This document shows positions 11,001 to 24,100 of a stretch of DNA of 64,000 nucleotides, piece by piece (position 1 is the stretch's first letter; every line of letters begins with the position of its first letter). The notes beneath the pieces were generated by a model that was not told the DNA's origin, ran no database searches, and saw only the letters and a program-made list of their open reading frames with translations. Both the position numbers and the translations under genes were made by a program. Source of the stretch: Lineus longissimus (lineage: Eukaryota > Nemertea > Pilidiophora > Heteronemertea > Lineidae); contig NC_088311.1 of NCBI RefSeq assembly GCF_910592395.1, positions 5,272,501 to 5,336,500 on the forward strand. The letters are read 5' to 3'.

Positions 11001-14000
11001 GTGTTTTGAAAATCAAGAATATTAGGACCTGAGAACAACTTGTTTTTATCAAACTAGTTCAGGGAAGCCATCTTCTCATTTCCAGTCAGGACTGCCAATA
11101 GGGTCCCCAGTAGAGGCCATCACGCCAATGAGTGATGGCCTTTCCAGGTTAACCTCCACTACAATAACCCAAAAATCTACATAATATCGAAATGTATGAA
11201 TTTCTTGAGGTGGAACAACCTACCTGGTCGAAGAGAAGACGGAGCTGCCTCTCAGATTCCCCCACCCATTTGCTGAGACAATCAGCACCTTTCCGCATGA
11301 AGAAAGCCACCTTTCTATCTCCCTGACTGCACTCATTGGCAAGAGCCCGTGCCACTAATGTTTTACCAGTACCTGTAAAAAAGACGAATTCACCATATTC
11401 AAAATTGACAATCTTACAGTTATCAATAGTGTCAATTCCATCAGATTAGACTACTGAACATATTGCCAGGCCAGCGAGCAACATCTCCTCTGATTTGTTA
11501 TTTGAAATATTTTCTTCTGGAGTGGCTGCTGTCCAAGACAAAGGGACCAGTTTCACCCATGTGTCAAACAGCCATCAGCTGGACTCACCTGGTGGTCCAT
11601 AGAAAAGAACTCCTCGTGGCGGCTGGATTTTGAAGCGTTCAAATACCTCAGGATACATCAGAGGAAACACAATCATTTCTTTCAAAGCTCTGACATGTTT
11701 TCCGAGGCCGCCAACGCTTTCAAAGGTGATACTCCTATCAACACTCATTGGGTCAACATCCGCCAGACTTGACCCAATCCTTGCACGGTCTCGTAGTACT
11801 CCAGCGGCAACGTCGTCCCGATCCAAGTTCATTGGCAAACATCTGCAATGTCAACGATTTTTATTAGGTGCGATAATCAAGGCATCCACTGCTCTACTCA
11901 TTATCTAGTCTAGTCATTACAACAGCCAAAAAACATATCTGGTGAATGATCAGCGATGAGCAGCAAGGAAAAAAGCATTTCTTGCTACCAACTGACTTCA
12001 TCTTCGTTCTTTCTGTGGACTCGCCAACCATGAAGTGTCCCACAAACCAGACAAAATGTAGGATATTTTGGCAAACAAGCTTGCAACATCAGTGAAGATT
12101 TTTAATGTCTTACCTGGTTCTAGACTTGGCCATACTCTTGGCCTTCCTCCTCTGGAATCTCTCCTCATCATCACTGCTGCTACTGCTACTGCTGCTGGAG
12201 GTTGAGCTGCTCCCATGGAATGCTGCCCGACGCCTAAAAAAAGATACACATCACTATGGTTTCCTACCTTTAGGACTAAAGGCCTAATCCCACCTCAAAT
12301 GGTCGAAGAGTTATTTTAAAGCTCCCCTTTTTTTAAATGGCGACACAACTTGTGCAAGATCTACGAGAAGCCAATCAGTCTTGTACATCTGTACCAAAAG
12401 ATTTGTATAAGTGCAATAAAACGCTTTACTGATCACAGCACATTGCTCAGTGGGTTTTATTTGCACAATGATAGCCTGTGGTATATTCAATGAACTTTTA
12501 GGCAAAGAGACTAGACTTCCTAATGTGAACGAAATGTTACCTAAATTTGAAAGCTGGGCTTCTTCTGGCTGGAGATTTGTGCACGTTACGGATGAGATGT
12601 TTTCGACGAACTGGGGAATGAGCCCCAAGGATATCGGTGAACTTCTTGGGGCGACTGTATCGGATATCTGAAACAGGAACACAATCTTTACTGGCCACGT
12701 TCGATTTCAAGCAAAAAAACCTAGCAATGGCAAAATATTTTTTTCAATGAGCATGTAAACCTTCTAAATATTGATATGATTTTCGCCAATACAAATTTAA
12801 TCCCAGGCTGAACACATCTAGTGAACATGTCAACTTCATCAAATCTTTTTCTCTCCAGAGAGAGTAGTGCTATGCTGATGGTCATAAAGGGCAAGGTCGA
12901 AACCATATAAAACTATCCCTGTAACCTTTACCTGGTCCAGCATCAAAGATCTGGGTCCTGGGTTTATTTTCTCTGAGATAATACTGTTTACGTTGTGGAG
13001 GCTCTTCCTCTTCCTCCTCCTCCTCCTCCTCTTCCTCTTCATTATTTTCAGCATCTCCTTGATTTTCATTTCCTTCCGCAGTTTCTTCATCACCTACCTC
13101 ATCTGAACCGGAACCTGAAAGATGAGAGAATTTGCCTGTTTATTATTTCTTTACATCTTAAAATTAAATACAGGTCAAAGAGTCAAGAACAATGATGGCT
13201 CAAAGTCAAAGTACATGACCTGGCTAGGTGTACCTACCCTCAGTTCTATCACTACTCTCTTCCTCATCATCAGACTTGCCTTCCTCAGTGATTGGGATAC
13301 CATACATGTCCCTCTTTACCCTCGAGCGTGTACGCTTCACCTTGGAATACATATCCATTTCAACCTAAGGAAAAGAATATGAGAAGTTCAGTCACATAAA
13401 TGGTACTTCATTAAGCAAGAGTGTAGCATTTAATGACCTTTTTAATTCTTTGATGCTGTTGCATGTATCATCAGGTTCATTTTATGGTGATAGGACACTT
13501 CTTATTTTCGGTAATCATGATCAGAAAGTCGAAACTTTCATTGGAAGTTTTTCAGATACAAATTGGCACTTAGTTGTATGCAGTATACAGAGATAGACAA
13601 GGATATGTATATCTTTGAAGAAATTAACCAATTATATGACCAAGTGAACAGATATCTGGCACTAATTACTATACGAGAAAAAATACTCATACCAGACAGA
13701 TAACACACAAAAAGACAAAAGACAGGACAGTAGGTTTTGTAGGCACACAAGCAGCATAAAATCAAAAGTCACTATCTGCCAGAACCAAGCTTAAGTTTCT
13801 AACCCTTTTATAGAATTTCAAAGTCAGATTGCCACTATTGAAACTAGAAAGTGGCCAAGGCCATTGTAATCGCTCGGACGAGGACCACTTGGTCAAGACA
13901 CATACAACTAAAGAGAGAAGCATGCAAAGTAAAGGCAAGTCAAAAAGAAAGACACCAATATTACAAGAACAAGCAGGCTAAAGCGACAATGAGTTGGAAG

Positions 14001-15726
14001 ACATTATGAACATCACACCTCATCTGGAGGTAGATCATTCAAATCCACTTCCTGATTTCTCCTCCGCCTGCGCGTTATTATAACTGTATTTCTTACACCG
14101 CGACTGGGTTTGTCTCGATCTGCACTGCGTTCAAATGAGTTATTTTCATAACTTGCAGACTGGATTCGGTCGATGAGGTTTGTGTTGAAGGTGTCGTAGA
14201 GAAGGCGACGGTGGCGAGTACTGCGGCGCACAGTGGGTTCATCATCGTCGAGGCTGCCATTTACCAACTTGGAGCTAATGTTATTAACTCTTTGTTCTGA
14301 TTCATCATCTAAAGAAAATACAAATGTTGCAAATTATGCAGTTGATAAACTGCTTAAATTAAGTTTAAGAATCCAACAAGTCTGAGACAACAGCTCAGAA
14401 ATATCAATCCATACTGAAATTTTGGTGAACCATGTCACGTGCATGACATGTGATTGTTACATGTGATCTTTGGGGAACACAGTATAATATACAAATCTAA
14501 CTTGATTTGTTCCAAAAACAAAAAAAAAGATCCATCTTATGCTGTATGAACTAAATTCTATTTACAATGTCAAGTGTTGTCGTCAAAAGGCTGATGAAAC
14601 CACATGCAAACAGATTGAGAGAAGGCTATACTAATTCACCTACCTGAATCAGAATATTCAGCTCTACCCTTCCTTCGGCTGAAATTGTGAAAATGAATCA
14701 ATATATAAATTTAAAGGCTAGCTTGAGGAGGTCAGTTTTTTATATATTATCGTATATCCAATATTTAAAACTATTATTTACTATTTAGTGTTTCAGTATT
14801 ACCATTCAATCCAACCTCTTTAATATCACCATGTCCATACTTTATAGGAACAATCTGTCCTTCGGATAAAACCTACTAAGGGCAAGGCGGTATTCGAAAA
14901 AACCTACCCTGGGTAACTTTTCTTCCCTGCCATTTTAATTGGGCTGCGTTTATTTGGGACCAATTCAGGACTGAGCCTGCCAGGTCTCGCCACAACTCTG
15001 CCACTTCTGGTAATCTTCTTTCCTCTCGTAGAAAGTGCAGCCCTCTGGGAATAATCTGGGTCATCGCTACCGTCAGTTTCATCTCGTGCATCATCTAGAT
15101 CCAGTTCCTGGACCTGAAACCCAAAGCAAAAGGTATTAAAAAGGAAAGGGGATCGATGAACATAACATACCCGGTACTGATGGTTGAAGTAGTTAGGCCC
15201 CTTTATTAATATTATTAATTAGTAAGAAAGGGAAACTCCAAAGTCCAGATTGACTATGACTCTCCGACCAGGCACCGTCACTACAAGAATACCCCCTTAG
15301 TTACAGTAGTATAGTAGGCCTACCAGTAGGCCCTAGGGCTAGGCTGTAGCCTACCTAGGCTAAGGCTAGAGCAGGCTACTAACTACTTCACAAACTTTGC
15401 AAATCGGACAGACAATGCGTCAATCCGTTTATGCAGACTGTTCCATCCGTTATTTCTCTTAACTGCTAGTAACTGCAACTTATCAAACAAGAAATAATTA
15501 TGATGAGTGATATTTTCTTCTTTCTCTGTTTTGTCCATTCATTTTTCAGAGAGCCCAGCTCAGCTGCCTTTTTACTACAACAGCCAACAAATATAAAGAC
15601 AATTCCTGACCCATTTTGTACCTTAGAGATCCTAGAATTACGCCTACTTGATCTTTCGGCAGGAAGGGACATAAATTCGACGACTTCATCGTCATCGTCG
15701 TCCCCTCTGTGTCTTGTTTTCACCAT
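5005..15726 (-). CDS. ATAD2: ATAD2/ATAD2B-type AAA+ ATPase with bromodomain, complete, 23 exons
   Basis: Nuclear chromatin ATPase that binds acetylated histones. Exons (minus strand order): 15622-15726, 14908-15113, 14644-14678, 14019-14308, 13238-13364, 12932-13114, 12541-12667, 12114-12233, 11589-11842, 11224-11372, 10582-10830, 9972-10374, 9606-9750, 9263-9449, 8946-9131, 8482-8617, 7988-8184, 7557-7716, 7148-7270, 5993-6921, 5749-5872, 5173-5423, 5005-5046. They total 4,728 bases, 1,575 aa plus stop, against about 1,390-1,460 aa in human. The N-terminus is acidic and basic with a poly-Glu tract (near aa 275) and a Ser run (near aa 370). AAA1 has Walker A GPPGTGKT (about 480-487), Walker B IIFFDE (about 540-545) and the ATNR and GRFDRE motifs. 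AAA2 (about 800-930) lacks Walker motifs, as in the family. The bromodomain (about 1003-1110) keeps the acetyl-lysine Asn in EYNPD (about 1080); the shelf reads AIF. The C-terminal [14 protein letters not shown] helix is conserved. The intron after exon 19 starts with GC. Confidence 0.97.
7146..7147 (-). other. Non-canonical GC splice donor in ATAD2
   Basis: At the end of exon 19 the minus strand reads AGAG|GCAAGT. The joined frame R-R-R-G-I-S-P-T-K and the downstream acceptor (TTTCAG at 6922-6924) are only consistent with a GC-AG intron here. The remaining donor sequence matches the strong consensus expected of GC-AG introns. All other ATAD2 and SMC2 introns in the window that were mapped use GT donors. 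Confidence 0.85.
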
Positions 15727-16253
15727 TTTCTTCCCAAAATTTCCATCAGAATATCAAGTTTTCACCATTGTGACCCAACAACACCCGACATTAATAGTTA
15801 CGCGTCAGAACTAGTTCGGAATTAATTATAACAGACTGAATAGATCCAGTTCAACAATCAGCTTATAGTATTACAACTAAGTATATTTAGTTGGGGTTTG
15901 AAGCCATAAACGCATTATCAAGTATACGGTGGGATTCATTGTTTGTTTCGATATCAATATATCCATCCACGACGAACTAGTTTTTTAGTTCCAAGAAAAT
16001 GGCGGGAAATGAGGATTTGAAAAGTCCGCCAAAGTCCCGTATTCTCATCGCACAGTCAATATAAAACACACAACCACCGTCAACATGATGAGGTTAAGTT
16101 TTATCTATCAATTGACCAAATGATTTTTACTTTTTGCTGCGTAATCAGCAAAACTATGGACAGTTTCACTACAAATCGCAATCGCGGGAAAACTTTGTGT
16201 TGCAGAAAAATAAGGTGCCCATCAAACGTCTGTTGTGCGCAATCGCAGTTGTT
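15727..16253. promoter_or_regulatory. Divergent promoter between ATAD2 and TMEM244 with two E2F-like sites
   Basis: ATAD2 (minus) and TMEM244 (plus) start head-to-head about 0.5 kb apart, with no other gene between. GGCGGGAAA at 16001-16009 and GCGGGAAAA at 16184-16192 both match the core of E2F sites. Human ATAD2 is a known E2F target, so the sites make sense for S-phase expression of ATAD2. No TATA box was recognised. The transcription starts are unknown and the shared regulation is inference. Confidence 0.55.
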
Positions 16254-17984
16254 ATGGCAGAGACTTCTTTGGTTTGTAAAATTTCTGTCATTAAAAGATA
16301 GTGGTTTTCTCGGCGTTGTTATATACGATTGCTATGATTTTGCTTTCTTTACTTGCAGGTGATATTTGTCAACCTTCTCAAGTGTCTCTTTGCATTTTAT
16401 TCCCTTTACTACATTGTGAGCAGCATTTGTTATGGAGCCTTCAGGTAAAATTTAAAGCTGAACTGTTCGGTTTTTATTTCATTTTCGGCAAAAGTTAAAG
16501 CTGAACTGTACTTTCTTGTGCCTGTTGGCCTTTAAATGGTGTGCAAGATGGCAAAATGTTGGAGACGTTGCTTCAGTTCAGAGATGGGTGACAGGTGAGT
16601 TGGTGGGGGCCCAATAAAAAGGCCAACTGCCATTTTTCAACTTTGATTGAGCCAAAGCCAGAGCCAAAATTTTTGTCTAACTAACCTGTCTATTCATTTC
16701 AGCTTAGCAGACACATTTCCTTTTCATCATCTTCTTGAGTCCCTTTGTGAGAAGGAGAGAACAGCTGCCACTAGTGCCAGTGGTGTGAGCGTTGAAATAT
16801 TGAGTAATAGCTGTAGTGTAAGAGTAGGCCTATTATGATGATTTTCAACAGTTTTCTAATTTTTCAGGTTACACAATTTTGATGGGAAGATACCATTCAA
16901 CTTCGCTGCTTGGGTTGACTACTCCAAGTGTTGTCAGTCATACTCCAAGGAACAGATAGGTACATATTCTTTAAGGTTTTGGTCTTATTTGGATTCCAGC
17001 TCTAAGAGGGAACAGGGTCTGTTTCTCCCTTGTGCTTCAAATTTTACTGGATTTTTTCAACAAAACTGTCAGTTAGCTATCCTACACTCATCATTCCACC
17101 CGATGACGCCTTTGAGAAAACAAGAAGAAACACTGTGAATTACAAAGCTAACTCGGAGTTCCATTAATGAAATCAACATTGTTACCATACACAGTGCTGC
17201 TCCAAGAATGAAATATGAAGTCTGAAGTAATAGCCAGGCATAATTTGTTGACATTCTATGCTTTCACTTTCAGTGAATGTGATTTCAATGGAGGTCACTT
17301 TCTTCCTGACATCCTGGGCCTTTGTTATCTTCCTCCGAACCAGATTTTGGGATTATGCAATCACGGTTACGTCCATCCACTTCACCATGAGTTGCATAGG
17401 TATGAGTCAACAAGGGCCCCATTCCACTTCCAGGTCACAGAAGATATGATACATTTTATCCCCCATCTTGAAACAATTTGCGCACTTCTCTGAGGAACAA
17501 CCTATGTAGAATCTGACCCTTTGCCACAAAAAAGAGACTTCTGTTAAATCAAATTTCCCCCCCCTCCCCCAAACTGCCTGATCATCATGTCTCAAAGTCA
17601 CGTTACTCTTCCAGTTATGCTTGACTTCCCTCTGAACTGGTCATGGTGGGCATCTTTAGGTAAGTTTCTCCAAATATTGATGAAATTTGCCTAAAAGTCT
17701 GCAAATGTTTTTTTTTTAATTTTGAAATTTTGTGGTTTACACTACAGTAAATGAGTAATCCATTTTGCTTTCCAAATATAACATCTAGGAAGGGCCTGTG
17801 TTGTATAGATCGGATTATGGCTTTTATGAGCTAAAAGGCAGCATTATCAAAATATCAGACCTTTCATTTCTTTGCAGTTATTGGCATGCTGATGATGATG
17901 ACCATTGGTGAAGTATTCTGTTACCTTTGCTATGAGTTGCGTCCAATGAAATCTCGAGTGGATCCCACCAATGAAGTGACATGA
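16254..17984 (+). CDS. TMEM244: Transmembrane protein 244 (SYS1-related membrane protein)
   Basis: Small multi-pass membrane protein of unknown role, related to the Golgi protein SYS1. Exons supported by splice sites and frame: 16359-16444, 16868-16959, 17274-17399, 17615-17659, 17878-17984. Phases agree throughout. Exon 2 gives VIFVNLLKCLFAFYSLYYIV, exon 3 the luminal-type loop FDGKIPFNFAAWVDYSKC, exon 4 MEVTFFLTSWAFVIFLRTRF followed by WDYAITVTSIHF, exon 5 VMLDFPLNWSWWASL, and exon 6 the last helix and a charged tail to TGA. The FWDYA.TVT and MLDFPL..WWA motifs are diagnostic for TMEM244 by family knowledge. About four hydrophobic helices are visible. The first exon is uncertain: ATG GCA GAG ACT TCT TTG at 16254-16271 before a weak GTTTGT donor fits the phase and would give 157 aa, against 128 in human. 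Shares its promoter with ATAD2. Confidence 0.88.
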
Positions 17985-19550
17985 TGTCGTCTGAGGACTC
18001 TACCTCTTCCAAGATCTATCATGCTCAGACCATACCCAGCTTGGGTGCTGTCAATGACATAACACATGTAAAAAAGCTTGTCTCATTAGCTTGCCTTATT
18101 TTTGCTTACTTTGCACAAATGTCTTAATTTACAAATGATGTATGTTAAAAACATCCATGCAAAGTAACAAAAAATTAGGTACTCCAGTAACTAATCTCCA
18201 GTACAGACAGACTTCAGTCATCCTAAATAGGTTCACGGTCCTTGGCCTTGCCTTGGCAGACCATGAAAAAGACATTAAGGTTTAGAATTAATGCAACCTG
18301 TCTTGAATATTTAAAGCTGGGACCTAGAAAGAAATCCCCACCTCTGGTCACATACATGTGCACTTTGGTGACTCTGACAGTATTACTCACTGTAGATATT
18401 TAATAAGTTTTTTTGAAATCCTCAAATGACTTGAGATTTATGTTGTGCTCAGGTGTATGCATGTTGTTTTTGATGAAATAGTGATTTAATAGTGGTTTTT
18501 GTGGTGGTATTTCATGTAGTATTGAACATGTAGTATTACATGTAGTATTGAAAAATATCCCATTTTGCTATTTAAAAAGGTTAACTTTTTTTCCCTAAAA
18601 ACATAAGACCGTATTTTTGGTCACTCATTCCACGTGTAAAAATACATTCAGTGATTCCATGATAGTATTCTGCATTGATACTGCACCGGTTTCCCTCATT
18701 TGATACTTCGGTTGTGAGTTAACAGCAACTGAGTTGTCTTTTCTGTATTTGGTAAAGAAAATGCGGTTGTTATCTGTGTTAACAATTTTTGTAATATACA
18801 CAGAAGAGACTTCAAATTGAAATGTTTATTTCCCTTTTGATCTTTGTATTAATAAGGATGGAGTTTTGAAAAACAATATGAATTGGTGCTTTCATTACGC
18901 ATTCTTCTTTCTTACCACCGACTGACGTATTTGTTATCGAGTAGTCCAGGTCCTTTAACTATGGAAAGCTTTTATCTGGACCTGGAAGATTTGATAATGG
19001 TCACTGTTTTGTCTATACCATAGGCATTTGATTTGATGGGCTATCAGTTTCTTGCTCTACCTATGTATTCATGTCTCGTATTTTGATGTTTACAAATTAT
19101 GGGATTTTTCCCAGTTTTATAATAATTTGCTAAATGTTTATATTCTATGCTTATAGGAATATATTTGTTTGTTGTAAATAGTTTGTTATCTTGCTGTTTG
19201 TTAAAGACCTGTCCGGCGGATTGAAAGTTGTGCCATTTGTGAGACGTACCCTTAGAACTGTTGAAGTGTCCTAAGCAACTGTTGGTCTTTGGGGATACAT
19301 TGACCTGGTGGAGAAAGTTTTCAGGAGAGGTGGTCCTGTGCTAACGGAAAAATTCGGACACTAATGCCCTTCTAAAGCAGTGTCAAGATGTATGTATAAT
19401 GTCAGGATTTGGTAATGGGGAAATACCAAGTAGAAGAGCTTCCTAATAAATACAAAAAAAACCCTTAGAAGAGGATGTTCCCTATTGGAGTGAAGTTTAT
19501 CTAATAACTGATGTTTTGGAGGAGATATCCTTGCGCTTTGGATGCAGTGG
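17985..19550 (+). other. Probable TMEM244 3' UTR and spacer
   Basis: AT-rich sequence with no recognisable coding potential follows the TMEM244 stop. A poly(A) signal AATAAA is at 19445-19450. A short CATGTAGTATT repeat lies at 18515-18550. TMEM244 and the LURAP1-like gene converge here. Confidence 0.35.
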
Positions 19551-20090
19551 TCGGAATGTTGCCGTCCTCAGTTGGGCCTGATTGAGGAAATGCTCCACAA
19601 GGATGTTAGACGTGATTGAGATAGATTGTCCTGGTGAGAAGATATCTATGTTTTGACTGAGAGGTGCCCTGATAGAAAGATCCAAGTTGTGGAGAAGTTG
19701 TCCTGGTCAGGCTGATTGTTTCAACTGAGAAGTTGTCATGACTGAGAAAATGTCTTTAGTGGTGTTGGACATGATTGCGAAAATATCCTGGTCAGGGGGG
19801 TTGCTTTGATTTGAGAAGTTATCCTGAGTAAAAATCCCTGTAAAGAAGTTGTCCTGGACAGGTGTCATTGATTCGTTTCAACTGAGAAGTTGCCCAGACT
19901 GAGAAAATGTCTTTAGTAATGTTCTGCCTGTCTGAGAAAATGTCCTGGACAGGGGGACGTTAAAGGTGGTTCTAACTTAGAAATTGTCCTTAATAAAGAT
20001 CCAAGTTGAGAAGTAACCTTGTCAGGAGACGTTGTATCAACTAAGACGTTGTCCTGACTGAGAAAATGTCCTAGACGGGAGGATGTACTA
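19550..20090. repeat. Degenerate tandem satellite (GAGAAAATGTCCTGG family)
   Basis: The words CTGAGAAAATGTC(CTGG/TTTA), AACTGAGAAGTTG and GTTGTCCTG(A/G) recur roughly every 35-80 bp, for example near 19740, 19890, 19930 and 20055. The copies are old and indel-rich, so no single period fits. No protein reading is sensible on either strand. It may share ancestry with the tracts at 26 kb and 48 kb, which use similar GAGACA and GACAATGTCT words, but this is only an impression. Confidence 0.55.
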
Positions 20091-21107
20091 ATAATAATGA
20101 GGATTATGAACACCTGTTGACAGTCTACGGGAATGTCATCTAGGGCACAGTGAGATGTTAGGTCAGTCCAAGACAGCAGGCCCAGATGACTGCTGTGGGA
20201 CAGACAAGACTATAAATGTCTTCCAGAATATTGTGAGATGCTAGCTTAGACCAATGGCGAGAAGAAACAGGTCAGGTAACTTCAGTAATGGACCGCAGTG
20301 GCAGCCTGTCGTTCACACAAAATGATTTCCATTGATATCATCACCTGCAACTCTCATACTGATGTTGTTCAATGTCTTCAACAAAGAACCTTGAAATTGT
20401 AGAATACCCGATAAATCGCTTTATTTACATAGAAAATGATCAGAACAATAAATGCCTACTATCAATAGTTGTCAATTAAAACATTCCATACAAAATATTT
20501 GCTTCTACTTTGACCCATCATCAATTTTTTTATATAAAACCAGGAAGAAACTATAACAATTCGTTGGTACATTGTAATTGGTTTGGGCAAAAACGTCATC
20601 TTGGTCATTAGAGACAATAAGGTCACAAAAAGATTGCAAAACAAAAGCACCTCTATCTATCAATTAAATTGTCACATAATCAATGGTTTTGCAAACCTCT
20701 CCAAAGTAACATTACATATTATTCAGAATCAATGGCGAGTGGGACATTTAAAGCGAAGTCACACAACTTTTTCCAGCCATTTTAGGCTTGGTTTGCGTGC
20801 CATTTTTCGCGAAATGAAGTATGAGCCACTTTCGTTCCTGACACTTTGCGCAGACAGTGTCTGTCCCTCAAATATCAGAGCAATGCGACAGGAGGAATAC
20901 ATATCATCTTAACAGTGTCATTACAAGAGAGGTTTAGAAGAAGGCATTTATCAGTTCATCAGAGTAGTGAAATCGGAAGACACCGGTTATTCGCGTCAGC
21001 ACATCCTGCTATCATTTGAACGTGTGCAAAAATATGTTCAAATTCTACCCAACCCAAATTCGCAAAAGACTAATTTTGATTAAAGCGTTTATTATTTCAA
21101 ACTGAAT

Positions 21108-24100
21108 TCACACAAACTCCTCTTTGTTCCCCGACTCTATCCATATGGGTGAGCGTACTGAAGTATTCGGGGAAGACGACTGTCCGCGAAATTCCGCTAA
21201 AATATCTCTGTCCACCATCGGTGAACAGGGCACAGAATCTGACTGGAAGTCCATGAGTATGTCTCGTTCGCTCATTGGCGACCAGCCGCCAGACGTCATC
21301 GATGAATCTGCCCAGTAATCCAATGAGTGACAACTGGATCCCAAGTCCATATTCCTTGGCACGTAATGTGATTCCTTGATTTCGGTTATTGTTGAGCTCA
21401 GAGACATAAACTGCCGCAACAGCAGACGATCTTGATTTTTCATTTGTAACTGCAAAGAGATGTAATGACGAGGAATGAGATAACTGTTGGGTGTTAATAT
21501 CTATCTATCTAGTATTGCATCTTGTCCCTCAACGTTTTGACACATGCTTAGCTTGCAGACAAAGCGCATCAGTTACAGTATTTGCGCTCAAGTAAGCTAC
21601 ATGAGAGGGAATACCCCCGAAAGTTCAGAGAATTATGTTTTATTTTGGAATAAGATTACGGTTTTGACAACACTTCTTAGGGAACACTTTTCGAAACCTT
21701 CCTAATAGAATCACTCAGCACCATCAGGTTTCGCGAAATGTTAAGAGCTGCAAGATAAACATTATAGAGAAAACAAAAAATCACCCCGAGTGGTCGCAGA
21801 GCGCAGCAGACGGATTTATTAGCTGTATATCCTGGAACCATTACCAGAAGTAAACGAACTCGAGATGTTTTCACCTTCAAACCATTTGTTGGCATTCATC
21901 AACCAAAACATCTTCTCTTCATTCATATCAGACCGTTGGATTCCCTTGGAACGCAACTATCCCGAGCTGAGCACCTATAAGCTAGGCCTGTTTTACTTTT
22001 TACAAGTCTGCTGATGAGAACTACATGTACGTTCAATGCCTGAAGTGTTTTAATTTGAAGGAATGTTGCAGAAGGCAGCTAATAGCACATTTGAAGCCAA
22101 CGAGAAACAAACAACAACAAGAACGGGCTAATTCTTCATTTCCGCTTTATCGCATTGACCATTGATTATTTCCGAATGCCTTTCGCCCTTCTTCCGAAGC
22201 GAAGTTTTCAATTATCACGACACGATCTATCGGAACCTCTATATTTTCGAGGCGATGACTGGAATTTAACGGTAGATTTCATTTGTCTTCATTGAAGCCA
22301 TTGACATTAGATTAGACTGATAGAATTAAGGTCTTTGAATCGTTTCTTACAATGAACAATCACTTGATTGAGTGTATTTTAGAAACGATTCAAGCTTAGA
22401 CCTGTCATATAATTTAAAAAAACGCATAAAAGGCCTATGTATTTTGATATATATAAACTATATTCAAAGGTATCCTTTTCAAATCGGACTTTATATAAAT
22501 CATGGGGTGGCCTTAAATCTAAATGATAATAGTGGTATATCACAATATCATGATGGCCTATACTTGAAAATGCCCTTATCTTCCTGGTCCTTTCATTATT
22601 AGTTCAAAGGTGTTAGCCGAGAATATTTTCTCTTTCCTCTTCAGAGGAACTGCTTTCTGCATGATGAGATTCCAAACTCAGGACTGACGATCTATTACCC
22701 GAGCAGCAATCCCATGAGTGGTTAGGATTTCTGGCTTTCGGTTCGATTCCCGGTGTGGGAACCCTAAGCTTGTTTTTCTATTTTTCATCATCTATTTTGC
22801 ATCTCTCTAAAATGTATGAATAAAACAATTCCCAAGCCGAACATTTGAGCTGCATGCTTCAGTCTTTTTGGTCCACCCGTTAACCTTAGCAATGTTGTTA
22901 ACATGAGGTAATGGTTGTATCACCTTGGCCGTAAGCTTGTTCGCATCCTTGGATTTTGAAAGTACACCCAGTTATTTCTCCATAGTCCACCTTTGATACT
23001 GAGGAAACCGTGAGAAGCGCTTAAAGATATGTCAAGAATCTATCAATACCATGCCAGTATCTTTTTGGATGAACATCTATAGGCTAATGGAAAATTCCTA
23101 TCCGGATAATTAAGTTAAATGCCTCACATTTGGTTTATTTGCTATCTTTATTGTTGTTTTCAAGCTTGTTTCAGATTTCGTCGCTCAGAACCCAGCCAGA
23201 AGCCAACAGTCATTTACACTTTCATGCAGATAATGAAAGCAAAGCAGTCCATATTTGTGAATTCTGTCAAGTCGAACAATACGCCTTGAAGAGTAACATC
23301 TAGCTTATTAGCGTACGCGCCATTCAACCATTCACAGTGCACCCGGGACGACGCACAACATGACAACCGACGAACTCAAACACGCACTTATGATATTATG
23401 AATGGTACTTATCATCAAAGTATGGATACATGTGCATGAATAAAGTGCTTTTACTGTAGGGGATTGATCGGTTTAGTCGCATGAATTAAATGATTTTGTG
23501 GTTTACATGAAGATACGCACCTACCGACAAAACCCAACGCGACGGATGTAGGTAATTGTGACCCTTCCTGGTCACACCCCAAGCGGAAAAGTCAGCTTTT
23601 TGACCAGGGACACCGAAAATCGCTGTCATTTTGGGTTCATTCGACAACAATTATTCGGTGGTTTTATGTTAGTAAGTCTGAATCCGGTGTTACATCATCC
23701 TCACTGAGAAAATCAGGGGTTAATGTGCATAAACAGGGCACGCAGGGCCGTGGGAGCGAACATTAACTCCTGATTTTCTCAGGAGTGTTGAACATGCTGA
23801 ACCGCAACGACAATCTGATAATTCGTTCACCCGGCAACATGATTGAGAAGAAATTCTTGTACCAATAATTACAAAACTGAAAGCCAGGATAAACTTACAA
23901 TTTCTTGTCTAAGCCACTGTATTGCCACATCAAGGTCGGCCTCCCTCGCCTCGTGTCCGGTGTCTCCATTCATCCTCTGTCCAGGCGGGAGTTTGTACCG
24001 CGGGGGCAATGCCACCCTCTCTGCGCCACTGTCCTCAGAGTCCGTATCCGTTGGTAGCAGGTTATGGTTATGGTCGGCCAATAAAACCTTCCTGTGAAGG

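Larger units (their letters stand above)
21450..23898 (-). other. Intron of the LURAP1-like gene
   Basis: This 2.4-kb intron has no coding signal. It contains a tRNA-Glu-derived pseudogene (22710-22760) and a small 22-bp inverted repeat (23704-23782), both listed separately. Confidence 0.7.

Noticed and set aside
12311-12682. Long minus-strand frame reading [20 protein letters not shown]
   Set aside because: The real ATAD2 exon here (12541-12667) uses another frame ([20 protein letters not shown]), which alone joins both neighbouring exons in phase.
17069-17254. Hydrophobic minus-strand frame inside a TMEM244 intron
   Set aside because: Antisense, no splice-supported partner exons, and hydrophobic readings are common in AT-rich DNA.
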